Made by a program: the position numbers and the translations under genes. A model generated the notes under the pieces. That model searched no databases. It was given only the letters and a program-made list of their open reading frames with translations, and was not told the origin of the DNA. Positions 1-7,795 of a stretch of DNA of 23,701 bases are shown here, in pieces. Each line of letters starts with the position of its first letter. Position 1 is the first letter of the stretch. The stretch lies in the NCBI GenBank assembly GCA_013298325.1, contig JAAFHJ010000017.1:1-23701 (forward strand). Reading direction: 5' to 3'. This DNA is from Myxococcales bacterium. Its GTDB lineage: Bacteria > Myxococcota_A > Polyangia > Polyangiales > Polyangiaceae.

Positions 1-207
1 AGCGGCGCTGCCTTTCGGCGTCTACCTCTTTTTTCTCTTTTTTTAGCGACCCTTTCGGGAAGCTGAGAGAGCGAAAAAGAAGCATCCTTTCAGCCACTTG
101 CACTCTCGTGCGCGTCGCCGTCGGGATGGGCGGCTTCTACCGATCGTGCCTCGATGCGTCAACGCAAAAAGCGACCGCCCGATCGACTTTTGCCCGAGAA
201 CGCAGAA
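1..207. other. Non-coding left edge with T-rich tract
   Basis: No convincing gene is present. A small GCC-TTTC-GGC hairpin (about 10-19) is followed by a T-rich tract (about 28-44), which could be the end of a plus-strand gene lying left of the window. A second CCC-TTTC-GGG mini-hairpin follows at about 50-59. Both stems are very short, so a terminator is only a possibility. Short open frames here have no start signal or recognisable product. Confidence 0.3.
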
Positions 208-233
208 CGCCCCCGACCGGTGGGTCGGAGGCG
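208..233 (-). terminator. Possible terminator hairpin after the ABC-F gene
   Basis: The arms 208-218 and 223-233 pair over 11 bp with one mismatch around a 4-nt loop, starting 29 bp beyond the ABC-F stop codon. On the minus strand the hairpin is followed by a mixed T-containing stretch rather than a clean U-tract. It may therefore stabilise the 3' end or act as a weak terminator. Confidence 0.35.
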
Positions 234-261
234 CTTTGCTTCTCCTCAGAGATCTCGCGAC

Positions 262-1884
262 TTAGAGGCGCATCCCCGGTGCTTCGTAGCCGACGCTCGC
301 AACGTACTCGAGGTAGCCACCCCCGTAGAGCTTCGGCCCCGTCGGGAGAACCTCGAGAACGCGGTTCGAGAGCTCAGCCAGGAAGTGACGATCGTGGCTG
401 ACGAAGATCATCGAGCCTTCGTACTTCTTGAGCGCTTCGATCATCATCTCCTTGGTCGCCATGTCGAGATGGTTCGTCGGCTCGTCGAGCACGAGGAAGT
501 TCGGCGGATCGAAGAGCATCTGCGCGAGCACGAGCCGCGCCTTCTCGCCGCCCGAGAGGATCCGGCACGGCTTCTCGATGTCATCCCCGGAAAAACCGAA
601 GGCGCCCGCGAGGGTGCGCAGGGAGCCGATCGACGCCTTCGGGAAGCGGTTGATGAGCGCGTCCCAGACGGTGTCCTGCGGATTGAGCAGTTCCATCGCG
701 TGCTGGGCGAAGTAGCCGAGCTTCACGCTCGCGCCGACTTTGACCGAGCCCGAGTCGGGAACGGTGTCGCCGGTGATCAACTTAAGGAGCGTCGACTTCC
801 CGGCGCCGTTGATCCCCATGACCGCCCAGCGCTCCTGGCGACGGACGAGGAGGTCAAAACCGTCGTAAATCTTGCGACTTCCGTAGGCTTTGCGAACTCC
901 CTCGACCTTCACGACGTCATCGCCGGAGCGCGGCGGATCGGGAAAGTCAAAGTGGACGACCTTCCGGCGCTTCGGCGGCTCGACCTTCTCGATCTTCTCG
1001 AGTTTCTTCACGCGCGACTGGACCTGCGCCGCGTGGCTCGCGCGCGCCTTGAAGCGGGCGATAAAGGCCTCTTCCTTGGCGAGCATCGCCTGCTGACGTT
1101 CAAACTGAGCCTCGAGCTGCGCATCGGCGATGGCGCGCTGCTTCTCGTAGAACTCGTAGTCGCCGCCGTAGGTCGTGAGTTCACCACCATCGATCTCGAG
1201 GATTTTCGAGACGATACGGTTCATGAAGGCCCGGTCGTGGCACGTCATGATGACGGCGCCGTCGAAGCCCTTGAGGAAGGTCTCGAGCCAAAGGATCGAT
1301 TCGAGGTCGAGGTGGTTGGTCGGCTCGTCAAGGAGGAGCACGTCCGGCTTCATGAGGAGGATGCGGGCGAGCGCCACACGCATTTTCCAACCGCCGGAGA
1401 GGGCGCCGACGTCCTTATCCATCGTCTCCTGAGCGAAACCGAGACCGGCAAGGATTTCGCGCGCTTTCGCCTCGAGGGCGTAGCCGCCGAGCTCCTCGTA
1501 GCGGGCCTGGGCGTCGCCGAACTCCTCGACGAGCTTCTCCATCTCGTCCATCCGATCGGGATCGGAGAGCGCATGCTCAAGCTCGTGCATTTTTCGGGCG
1601 ATCTCGGAAACCGGCCCGGCGCCGTCCATCGTCTCTTCGACGACAGATTTTCCAGACATTTCGCCAACATCCTGGCTGAAGTAGCCGATGGTGTAGCCCT
1701 TATCGAGGACGACGTTCCCGGTGTCAGGCGTCTCCTCCTTGATGATCATCCGGAAGATCGTCGACTTGCCCGAGCCGTTGGGCCCGACGAGGCCGACCTT
1801 TTCGCCGCGATAAATCGCGCACGAAGCGTCGACGAGGAGAATCTGACTGCCGTGACCTTTGGAGATGTTGTCGAGCCGGAGCAC
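262..1884 (-). CDS. ABC-F family ATPase (YbiT/Uup/EttA-like translation factor)
   Basis: This is a 540-aa soluble protein with two ABC ATPase domains and no membrane helices. Domain 1 has Walker A GPNGSGKST (34-42), signature LSGGW (162-166) and Walker B LLLDEPTNHLD (183-193). Domain 2 has Walker A GINGAGKST (357-365), signature LSGGEKAR (443-450) and Walker B with DEPTNHLD (467-474). Between them lies the charged helical linker of about 70 residues (about 240-310) typical of ABC-F proteins, which bind the ribosomal E site and modulate translation or give antibiotic protection. Length and layout resemble YbiT, but I cannot fix the subfamily. The start is a GTG: an in-frame TGA lies 18 nt upstream and the family N-terminus begins at this codon. 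The gene is 71 bp downstream of pgi on the same strand and is probably co-transcribed. Family assignment is firm; the substrate or drug role is unknown. Confidence 0.93.
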   Translation of the reverse strand: MLRLDNISKGHGSQILLVDASCAIYRGEKVGLVGPNGSGKSTIFRMIIKEETPDTGNVVLDKGYTIGYFSQDVGEMSGKSVVEETMDGAGPVSEIARKMHELEHALSDPDRMDEMEKLVEEFGDAQARYEELGGYALEAKAREILAGLGFAQETMDKDVGALSGGWKMRVALARILLMKPDVLLLDEPTNHLDLESILWLETFLKGFDGAVIMTCHDRAFMNRIVSKILEIDGGELTTYGGDYEFYEKQRAIADAQLEAQFERQQAMLAKEEAFIARFKARASHAAQVQSRVKKLEKIEKVEPPKRRKVVHFDFPDPPRSGDDVVKVEGVRKAYGSRKIYDGFDLLVRRQERWAVMGINGAGKSTLLKLITGDTVPDSGSVKVGASVKLGYFAQHAMELLNPQDTVWDALINRFPKASIGSLRTLAGAFGFSGDDIEKPCRILSGGEKARLVLAQMLFDPPNFLVLDEPTNHLDMATKEMMIEALKKYEGSMIFVSHDRHFLAELSNRVLEVLPTGPKLYGGGYLEYVASVGYEAPGMRL

Positions 1885-1955
1885 GGCCGGCCCGATAGCA
1901 GCTCACCTGGCAAATTGCGACGATCGGCTTCCGGCCGGCAAGACGACCACGCGCC

Positions 1956-3578
1956 TCACCGGAGCGCGTGGAAGTGGGCAAGGAGCCCCGCCGACTCCGG
2001 CGCGACCGGCACGGCGCAGTCGCGGACGGCGGGAAGGATCTTCCCCGCTAGCTCCTTGCCGAGCTCGACCCCCCATTGATCAAAGCTGTTGATCCCCCAA
2101 AGAACACCCTGCACAAAGATCTTGTGTTCGTAGAGGGCGATCAGGCGCCCAAGCGTGTACGGCGTGAGCTTCTTGTAGAGGATCGTCGTGCTCGGCCGGT
2201 TCCCGGGGAACACCTTGTGCGGCGCCAGCGCCCGCGCTTCATCGTCAGGCATTTTCCGAGCGATCAGCTCCGCATACGCCTCTTCGAGGGTCTTGCCGCG
2301 GGCGAGCGCTTCGCTTTGCGCGAAGACGTTTGCGAGGAGCTTCTGATGATGATCGACGTACGAATTGTGACTCTCGGCTGCCGCAATAAAGTCGCAGGGA
2401 ACCAACGTCGTCCCCTGATGAATCAATTGATAAAACGCGTGCTGCCCGTTCGTCCCCGGTTCACCGAAGACGACCGGTCCCGTCTCGCCATCGACGGGGC
2501 GACCGTCCTTCTGGGTCCCCTTCCCGTTCGACTCCATATCGGCCTGTTGGAGGTAGGCCGGCAGCCGGTGGAGATATTGGTCGTAGGGGAGGACGGCGAG
2601 CGAGGGCGCCCCAAGGAAATTGCGGTTCCACACGCCGGCAAGAGCGAGCTGAACGGGGAGGTTCTCCTCGAACGGGGCGTCGCGGAAGTGGGTGTCGATG
2701 GCATGGGCGCCCCGAAGAAGCTCTTCGAAGCGATCAAAACCGACCGCCAGTGCGATCGAAAGCCCGATCGCACTCCAAAGGGAGTAGCGGCCGCCAACCC
2801 AATCCCAAAATGGAAACATTTCCTCGCGGGAAATGCCGAATTCCGTCACCTCTTTTTCGTTGGTGCTCAATGCCACAAAGTGGCGTCCCACGTTCGCCCC
2901 GGCGGGCAAATGTGCAGCGACCCACTCGCGCGCTGACCGAGCATTCGTCAACGTTTCTTGGGTCGTAAACGTCTTTGAGGCCACAAGAAAGAGAGTTTGT
3001 TCGGCGTCGAGCCCCTTCAACGTTTCTACGAGGTGTGAACCGTCAACATTCGATACAAACCGAGCATCAATGGCACGGTCGGCGTAGGGCTTGAGCGCTT
3101 CGGTCACCATGACGGGGCCGAGGTCGGAGCCGCCAATGCCGATATTGACGACGGTCGTAAACCGCTTGCCGGTTGCGCCGACGCGGATCCCCGCGTGGAC
3201 CGCCTCGACGAAGGCCTTCATCTGGGCGAGCACGGCGTTCACTGCCGGCATCACGTCGACGCCCTCGTGGAAAATCGGCTGCGACGAACGGTTCCGGAGG
3301 GCGACGTGGAGGACGGCGCGCTTTTCTGTCGTGTTGATCGGCGCCCCGGCAAACATCGCGGCGCGCGCCTCATCGAGACCCGAAAGTCGAGCAAGTTCCA
3401 ATAGTAATGCTCGGGTATCTCGGTCGTATCTCTGCTTCGAGAGGTCGACCAGGAGGTCCTCGTGGCGGAAGGAGAACGCCTCAAAGCGGGCCGGGTCCTC
3501 GGCAAACGCGTAGCGAAGCGAAAAAAGGGAGGATTTTCGCTCCGTAAGCGCGTCACGGATCGTCGCTGCAGTTCGCAT
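1956..3578 (-). CDS. pgi: Glucose-6-phosphate isomerase
   Basis: This enzyme interconverts glucose-6-phosphate and fructose-6-phosphate in cytosolic glycolysis and gluconeogenesis. The 540-aa length is normal for the long bacterial/eukaryotic PGI form. Visible family motifs are the phosphate-binding GIGGSDLGP (147-155), SKTFTTQET (201-209), GGRYSLWSA (262-270), DMESNGKG with the catalytic Glu at 349, GEPGTNGQHAFYQ with His 380, and ELGKELAGK with Lys 508. The ATG has no obvious Shine-Dalgarno sequence. The gene diverges from the kinase gene across a short gap of about 80 bp and precedes the ABC-F gene by 71 bp. Fructose-6-phosphate also feeds the amino-sugar pathway that ends in GlmU and MurA further along, but there is no operon link. 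Confidence 0.97.
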   Translation of the reverse strand: MRTAATIRDALTERKSSLFSLRYAFAEDPARFEAFSFRHEDLLVDLSKQRYDRDTRALLLELARLSGLDEARAAMFAGAPINTTEKRAVLHVALRNRSSQPIFHEGVDVMPAVNAVLAQMKAFVEAVHAGIRVGATGKRFTTVVNIGIGGSDLGPVMVTEALKPYADRAIDARFVSNVDGSHLVETLKGLDAEQTLFLVASKTFTTQETLTNARSAREWVAAHLPAGANVGRHFVALSTNEKEVTEFGISREEMFPFWDWVGGRYSLWSAIGLSIALAVGFDRFEELLRGAHAIDTHFRDAPFEENLPVQLALAGVWNRNFLGAPSLAVLPYDQYLHRLPAYLQQADMESNGKGTQKDGRPVDGETGPVVFGEPGTNGQHAFYQLIHQGTTLVPCDFIAAAESHNSYVDHHQKLLANVFAQSEALARGKTLEEAYAELIARKMPDDEARALAPHKVFPGNRPSTTILYKKLTPYTLGRLIALYEHKIFVQGVLWGINSFDQWGVELGKELAGKILPAVRDCAVPVAPESAGLLAHFHALR

Positions 3579-3659
3579 GGCGCGAAGGATACGCGAGACG
3601 AGACACGAAGGGACGGTTCCCGGTCCGTGGATGCGACTTCCAAGCTAGGCTCCGCGCCG

Positions 3660-5921
3660 ATGGGCGCCGTCGGCAACAGGGAGAACGCGAACACGCTCTC
3701 CGATCCGGCATCTCGCCGGGCGGAGACAAACACGTCGGCGCTTGGCCAGGAGGGGACGGCCGTCCCCGAGACGCGCCTCTCGCCGAGGGGCGAAGCCAAC
3801 ACGGAGACGCTCCCACCGGAAACCGTGTCTGAAGGGGCAGAAGCTCCCGATCCTTTTGGAGAAACGCACCTTCCTGTCGCGCACTTCGGCTCAGGCACCG
3901 AGGTCTCCGCCGGCGATTCGGCCCAGCGACCGCGCTCCTCGGCGGGGAGTCTCCCGCGCGAATTCGGCGACCCGACGACCGACGACCCCCGAGAGGTTGA
4001 CGTAGCCGCCGTCATCACCCAACCGCGCGCCGATGCCCGCTACGCGATGGTGCGACGCCTCGGTGAAGGGGGCATGGGGACTGTCGAGCTGTTGAGGGAC
4101 GGGGTCGTCGGCCGCGACGTCGCCGTCAAACGGCTCCGCGTCGACCACATGCATCGTGCAGATATGCGCCTCCGTTTCCTCCGTGAGGCGCGGATCCAGG
4201 GGCAGCTCGAGCATCCGGCCATCGTCCCCGTCTACGACCTCTCTGCCGCCGAAGATGGCGCCCCCTTCTTCACGATGAAGCGCGTCCGCGGCGAGACCCT
4301 CGAAGAAATTCTGGAACTCAAACGCCGTAGGCGTGCCCGCGAAGGCAAGAATGCGTCGGCGAGCTTTGGTACAATCGAACGTCCAAGCAGGCGCATCCCC
4401 TCGCTACGAAAGCTCCTTACGGCGCTTGCTCAGGCGGCGCTTGCCGTCGAGTTTGCGCACGCGCGTGGCGTCGTTCATCGCGACCTCAAACCGGCAAATA
4501 TCATGCTCGGCGCCTGGGGCGAGGTCTACGTTCTCGACTGGGGGATCGCGAAATTGCGCGGAGATGTCCCGGTTTCGTCCATCGGTGACGGCCCGGAATC
4601 CCTTCGAGGCGACCGCGGCGACCGATCTCGGGGAATGGGCATGCCGGTAGATACCGGCACCGAATTTCCCGGCTTTGAAACGGCCTACGGTTCCATCACA
4701 GGAACTGTGGGGTACCTCTCTCCCGAGCAGGCCCGCGGGCTCCCCGTCGATGGTCGGAGTGACGTTTGGTCACTCGGCACAATTCTCTTTGAGATTCTCG
4801 CAGGAGTCCCATTGATTCCAGCGTCGACGCCCGGCAAGATGCTCGCCGAGACGATCGCCGGCCCGAATCCGGACCCTGCAGAGCGCTCCGGCGACGACGC
4901 CATCCCCTTCGAACTGGTAGACCTCTGCAAGCGTGCACTCTGCACGGACGTCGCCGATCGACTCCCCTCGGCGCGCGCCTTCAGCGAAGCGCTGGAACGG
5001 ATCCTCGACGGCGACCGGGACGCCCAGAAGCGCCGTTCCGCGGCCCTCGAAGAGGCGACAAAAGCGCGCAAAGCCCTCGAGAACGGCGATCGTGACGGCG
5101 CCATCGCGGCGGCTCAGGCGGCCCTCGCCCTCGACGGCGGCTCCGAGGACGCGCGCACGCTCCTTGTGGAGACGCTCCTCGAACCTCCCGCCGTCGTTAC
5201 GGCCGCGATGGAGGAGGAGCTCGATACCGCCCACCAGGGCGACTACGTGAAGCTCGCGAAATTTGGAGCAATTGCCTACCTCGGTTGGCTGCTTGCAGCA
5301 CCGCTCTTCCTCTACGCCGGCATTCGATCGTGGCCCCTTTTCGGCGGCTACTTGCTCTCCACCGCGCTTGCGTCCGGCTACAGCTTCTACCTCTCCCGGC
5401 AGAAGCGAATCGAGGCCTACCAGGGCGTGCTGCTCCTCACCGTGATCGTCGTCGCGATCGGTGTGCTCGCATTCCTGTCCGGTTCGCTGATCATCGTGCC
5501 GGGGATCGCCGCTGCAAATTCGCTCGTTTATGCGTCAGCCGCCCCGGCTCGCCTGCGCCTACGCATCGTGCTCCTCGCCGCGCTGAGCGTCGCCATTCCG
5601 CTCGCGCTGGAGGTCACCGGCCTCGTTCCGCCGGCGTTCCGCTTCGAAGGCGGGAACATCGTGCTCCTGCCACGACTCGTCGAGTTCTCCCCACGTACCC
5701 TTCCGGTCTATTTTCTCTTTGCCGGCATGCAGTACTGGCTAACGAACTTCTTCGGGCTCCGGATGCGTCGCGACCTGGAGGCCCTCGAGCGGCGCATGCT
5801 CGCGCACACCATCGAACTCCGGCGCTTCGTGCCGGAGGCGGCCAAATCGGCGGCACGGATGCCGGCACCGACGAGCCGGGAACTCGAGATGTGTGCCCTC
5901 GATCTCCGCCGTGCCAAGTAG
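3660..5921 (+). CDS. Ser/Thr protein kinase (Pkn2 type) with C-terminal multi-helix membrane domain
   Basis: From ATG 3660 the protein is 753 aa. Residues 1-125 are low-complexity and probably disordered. The kinase domain follows: Gly-rich loop GEGGMG (135-140), catalytic Lys 157, HRDLKPAN (273-280), DWG in place of DFG (293-295), GTVGYLSPEQA (348-358) and SDVWSLG. There is an insert of about 25 residues before the catalytic loop and one of about 40 residues in the activation segment. A charged, TPR-like helical linker (about 455-525) leads to roughly six hydrophobic helices (about 536-697) and a basic tail of about 55 residues. The usual layout would be a cytosolic kinase tethered to the membrane. 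Upstream in-frame starts exist (GTG 3627, ATG 3462), but 3462 would overlap the start of divergent pgi and adds only basic low-complexity sequence. Substrates and signal are unknown. DWG is common in bacterial kinases, so activity is expected. Confidence 0.88.
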   Translation: MGAVGNRENANTLSDPASRRAETNTSALGQEGTAVPETRLSPRGEANTETLPPETVSEGAEAPDPFGETHLPVAHFGSGTEVSAGDSAQRPRSSAGSLPREFGDPTTDDPREVDVAAVITQPRADARYAMVRRLGEGGMGTVELLRDGVVGRDVAVKRLRVDHMHRADMRLRFLREARIQGQLEHPAIVPVYDLSAAEDGAPFFTMKRVRGETLEEILELKRRRRAREGKNASASFGTIERPSRRIPSLRKLLTALAQAALAVEFAHARGVVHRDLKPANIMLGAWGEVYVLDWGIAKLRGDVPVSSIGDGPESLRGDRGDRSRGMGMPVDTGTEFPGFETAYGSITGTVGYLSPEQARGLPVDGRSDVWSLGTILFEILAGVPLIPASTPGKMLAETIAGPNPDPAERSGDDAIPFELVDLCKRALCTDVADRLPSARAFSEALERILDGDRDAQKRRSAALEEATKARKALENGDRDGAIAAAQAALALDGGSEDARTLLVETLLEPPAVVTAAMEEELDTAHQGDYVKLAKFGAIAYLGWLLAAPLFLYAGIRSWPLFGGYLLSTALASGYSFYLSRQKRIEAYQGVLLLTVIVVAIGVLAFLSGSLIIVPGIAAANSLVYASAAPARLRLRIVLLAALSVAIPLALEVTGLVPPAFRFEGGNIVLLPRLVEFSPRTLPVYFLFAGMQYWLTNFFGLRMRRDLEALERRMLAHTIELRRFVPEAAKSAARMPAPTSRELEMCALDLRRAK

Positions 5922-5963
5922 CGGAGACAAACGCATCAAACCATCACGGCGTTTGAAACAAGA

Positions 5964-5988
5964 AAGCCCCCGAAAAACTCGGGGGCTT
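5964..5988. terminator. Bidirectional intrinsic terminator
   Basis: A perfect 10-bp stem (5964-5973 with 5979-5988) has an AAAAC loop and a GCCCCC/GGGGGC core flanked by AA and TT. It lies between the convergent kinase (stop at 5921) and DUF362 (stop at 6011) genes. T-rich sequence follows on the plus strand, and a short TTTCTTG stretch follows on the minus strand. It can serve both genes. Confidence 0.8.
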
Positions 5989-6010
5989 CATTGTTAGAAG
6001 AGGACGACGC

Positions 6011-7120
6011 TCAGACCGTGATCTCTTTGAGCGTGATCTTCGCACGCTCGTGGATCCCGAGGCCGAGGGAGGCGGCCGTCTTGATGTAGGAGGGCTCGCG
6101 CTTTTCGTCGGTCAGCGTCTTGAGACCATACTCTTTGCGAGCCGCCTCAATGATTTCCCAGCCGATCGTGTCGAGAGCGACCGGATCGGTGCTCGCGTAG
6201 ACCGCCTCGTGGGCCTTCACGTACTGGGGCTGCTTCCAGAGCGGCCCGCCGTTGGCCATGATCTTGTAGCCGTCCGCAATATGGAGGCGAACACGCGATT
6301 TGATGACGTCCTGGCTGTAGAGAAGCGCGATTTGAGGGCTCGCGTGGTGGACGTGGAAATCGTGGGGATTGATGGTGCAGCCGTGGGTCATGTTCTTCAG
6401 CGCGCCCGTGTAGCCACAGATGCTGTGGTCCTTGATCAGGCTGAAGTTGATGGCGGCGGTCGCTTCGGTGAGGACGCGGACGAACTTCGTGCGCGTCCCG
6501 GTCCCCGGGATGATGCGGTCGTCCATGACGGCGTCGTTGTTCGCGTGGATGGCGACCTTGACCCCGTTGGGGACGTTCTGCGCAGTGATGCGGGTACCGG
6601 CGAGGAAGCCGTTGTACTGCTCCAAAACGGTAATCTTTTCGGGCTTCACGCCCGACTTGATCATCGCCTCGAGGAACGGGATCACGAGCTCCTTGTTCGT
6701 CCCCATGTTCTTGAGGGCGATCCCGTTGACCTTCACCACAACGACGTCGTCCGGGTGAACGAACTTTGCGACCGCCGCGACGACGTCTTTTTCGCCGGTA
6801 AGCTCGGTCATCACACGCTCGAGCATCGTCTTTGCGTCGGCGTCATTCGGATAGAGCTTGTTGGCTTGGAGGGAGCCGGCCTTGGCGACCTTCACCACTT
6901 TGCCCGGGGCCGAATACGGAGTGAAGCCGGCCGGCGGGCGGGCAGCCCAGTTCTTCTCTTCCTTCGGCGCCGCAAACGCGGTGCGGCCGGTGCCGAGAAG
7001 CGTCGCGCCGGCGACGGCGGCGGCGGCCCCCTGGACGAAGGTGCGACGGGCGATCCCTTCCCCACCAACGGTCGCAAGTTGCTCGTTTTGCTGCGCGTCC
7101 TGGTCGTGTCTTTCGGTCAC
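6011..7120 (-). CDS. Tat-exported DUF362 domain protein
   Basis: From GTG 7120 this is a 369-aa protein. The N-terminus has a twin-arginine signal: ARRTFVQG (Arg 25-26), then an Ala/Gly hydrophobic stretch and a likely cleavage near AFA-A (about 50). The mature part fits DUF362: VVVVKVNG (126-133), the block KDHSICGYTGALKNMTHG (230-247), a His cluster at 253-259 and DPVALDTIGWEI (312-323). DUF362 proteins are often tied to iron-sulfur proteins, but no CxxC cluster is present here. Export through Tat suggests folding or cofactor loading in the cytoplasm, and the His cluster could hold a metal (inference). The start is fixed by AAGGAG 6 nt upstream. Longer in-frame extensions to 7366 are Pro/Arg/Gly-rich and cross the repeat cluster, so I reject them. 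The molecular function of the family is not established. Confidence 0.85.
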   Translation of the reverse strand: MTERHDQDAQQNEQLATVGGEGIARRTFVQGAAAAVAGATLLGTGRTAFAAPKEEKNWAARPPAGFTPYSAPGKVVKVAKAGSLQANKLYPNDADAKTMLERVMTELTGEKDVVAAVAKFVHPDDVVVVKVNGIALKNMGTNKELVIPFLEAMIKSGVKPEKITVLEQYNGFLAGTRITAQNVPNGVKVAIHANNDAVMDDRIIPGTGTRTKFVRVLTEATAAINFSLIKDHSICGYTGALKNMTHGCTINPHDFHVHHASPQIALLYSQDVIKSRVRLHIADGYKIMANGGPLWKQPQYVKAHEAVYASTDPVALDTIGWEIIEAARKEYGLKTLTDEKREPSYIKTAASLGLGIHERAKITLKEITV

Positions 7121-7126
7121 CGGCGT

Positions 7127-7132
7127 CTCCTT
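7127..7132 (-). promoter_or_regulatory. Ribosome binding site of the DUF362 gene
   Basis: AAGGAG on the minus strand lies 6 nt before GTG 7120. It is the strongest Shine-Dalgarno in the window and decides the GTG start over longer in-frame options. Confidence 0.8.
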
Positions 7133-7227
7133 CGCAAGTCTTCTCGGTTCGGGCTCGGCTGAAGAGCCCGCCGCCCCCGGCGTCACAGACGCCGACGGAC
7201 GGACCCGGCGGACCTTAGTACGGGTTC

Positions 7228-7313
7228 GGGGCGCGCGCAGCGGCGTTTTTCCTGGCATTCGTGCCACGCCCGGGCGTTCGCGTGGCACGCCGGGCGCTGT
7301 CTGCGCGCGCCCC
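7228..7313. repeat. Perfect 13-bp inverted repeat enclosing an inner hairpin
   Basis: The arms at 7228-7240 and 7301-7313 (GGGGCGCGCGCAG and its exact reverse complement) are 60 bp apart. The 10-bp hairpin at 7260-7289 sits inside. The repeat lies in the 411-bp divergent region between the DUF362 gene and the 86-aa gene, in what would be the DUF362 leader if transcription starts beyond it. The arms are alternating GC, so some chance pairing is expected in this genome. Confidence 0.7.
7253..7289. repeat. Two mutually exclusive hairpins sharing one arm
   Basis: CGTGCCACGC (7260-7269) pairs perfectly with 7280-7289 around a 10-nt loop. The TGCCA inside the left arm (7262-7266) can instead pair with TGGCA (7253-7257) around a TTCG loop. 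The two structures cannot form together. Such geometry occurs in attenuators, but no function is shown by sequence alone. Confidence 0.55.
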
Positions 7314-7356
7314 CCCCCTGGCCCGGGCCAGGCAAATCGGGGCAGGGCCAGGGGGG
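7313..7356. repeat. GC palindrome cluster with three CCTGGCCC/GGGCCAGG half-sites
   Basis: A perfect 16-bp palindrome occupies 7317-7332 (CCTGGCCC then GGGCCAGG). A further GGGCCAGG copy lies at 7345-7352. The 12-nt arms 7313-7324 and 7345-7356 are also exact reverse complements, so a second hairpin competes with the palindrome. It could be a multi-site operator or a structured leader. No recurrence elsewhere in the window was noticed. Confidence 0.6.
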
Positions 7357-7531
7357 CAAGGAACACGAATCGCGCGTTTCGCAGGGATTTTGCGTTGGCA
7401 TGCGGCGTGATGAAGGGGACGCGCTGCCGACGAAGACCTGCAGAAGAAGCAGGAAACCTTCGTCCGCGGAAGTCGTGTTGTCTGTTTTTTTCAAACGTAC
7501 ATCCTCCTCATTCTGAAGGAATCAATTCATC
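7357..7531. other. Remainder of the divergent intergenic region
   Basis: Together with 7121-7356 this forms a 411-bp gap. It contains a small CCTGC/GCAGG hairpin (7437-7453) and a T-tract near 7484-7491. TTGTCT at 7478-7483 could be a -35 element for the 86-aa gene, but no good -10 hexamer follows at normal spacing. AAGGA at 7516-7520 is the likely ribosome site for ATG 7532, with a long 11-nt spacer. No gene is seen here. Confidence 0.4.
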
Positions 7532-7792
7532 ATGGATCAAAGCAAAATGAAGGCCGTTTACACGATCGTCGAGCGTGGCGAAGGGAAGTCCTACTGGACG
7601 CGCATCGGCGTCGCCTTCGAAAACCGCGACGGCTCCTACAACCTCAAACTCGACGCGCTTCCAGTGAACGGTCAGCTCCAAATGCGTGAGTACGAGCCGA
7701 AAGAGAAGGAGGACCAGCGGGTGGCCGGACGGAACTCCGGAAGCAATGGCGGTGGCCCCCGCCGCGACTACCCCCACTCGAACGTCGGCTGA
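7532..7792 (+). CDS. Small conserved-looking hypothetical protein (86 aa)
   Basis: This 86-aa protein has no signal peptide or membrane segment. Residues 6-53 look like a compact beta-rich domain, with KAVYTIVERGEGKSYWTRIG, then AFENRDGSYNLKLDALPVNG. The style (one-domain, 'worked with a single error-free sentence' of aromatic and charged residues) is one I associate with conserved hypothetical proteins of myxobacteria, but I cannot name a family. The C-terminal 30 residues are hydrophilic and Gly/Asn/Arg-rich (RNSGSNGGGPRRD), a composition seen in flexible nucleic-acid-contacting tails. The ATG is preceded by AAGGA at 11 nt. It ends 3 nt before the ComEA-like gene, so the two are almost certainly co-transcribed. 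A role in nucleic-acid handling is inferred from composition and neighbour only. Confidence 0.75.
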   Translation: MDQSKMKAVYTIVERGEGKSYWTRIGVAFENRDGSYNLKLDALPVNGQLQMREYEPKEKEDQRVAGRNSGSNGGGPRRDYPHSNVG

Positions 7793-7795
7793 GCG

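Noticed and set aside
154..2079. 641-codon open frame on the plus strand across the ABC-F gene
   Set aside because: It is antisense to a gene with complete ABC motifs. Its product is a charged, repetitive shadow with no family features, as expected in high-GC DNA.
3462..3659. N-terminal extension of the Ser/Thr kinase by 66 codons
   Set aside because: It overlaps the first 117 bp of divergent pgi and adds only basic low-complexity residues. GTG 3627 remains a possible alternative start.
7228..7356. The GC palindromes as a CRISPR array or transposon end
   Set aside because: There are no regularly spaced direct repeats with unique spacers, no target-site duplication and no transposase frame.
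7121..7366. N-terminal extension of the DUF362 protein by 82 codons
   Set aside because: It would bury the Tat signal and ignores the strong AAGGAG-GTG start at 7120.
7183..7494. 103-codon minus-strand frame starting at TTG 7494 with a GAGGAGG-like upstream sequence
   Set aside because: The Shine-Dalgarno-like sequence is attractive, but the start is TTG and most of the product is encoded by the repeat cluster, giving Pro/Gly/Arg/Cys-rich sequence. A leader peptide cannot be excluded.
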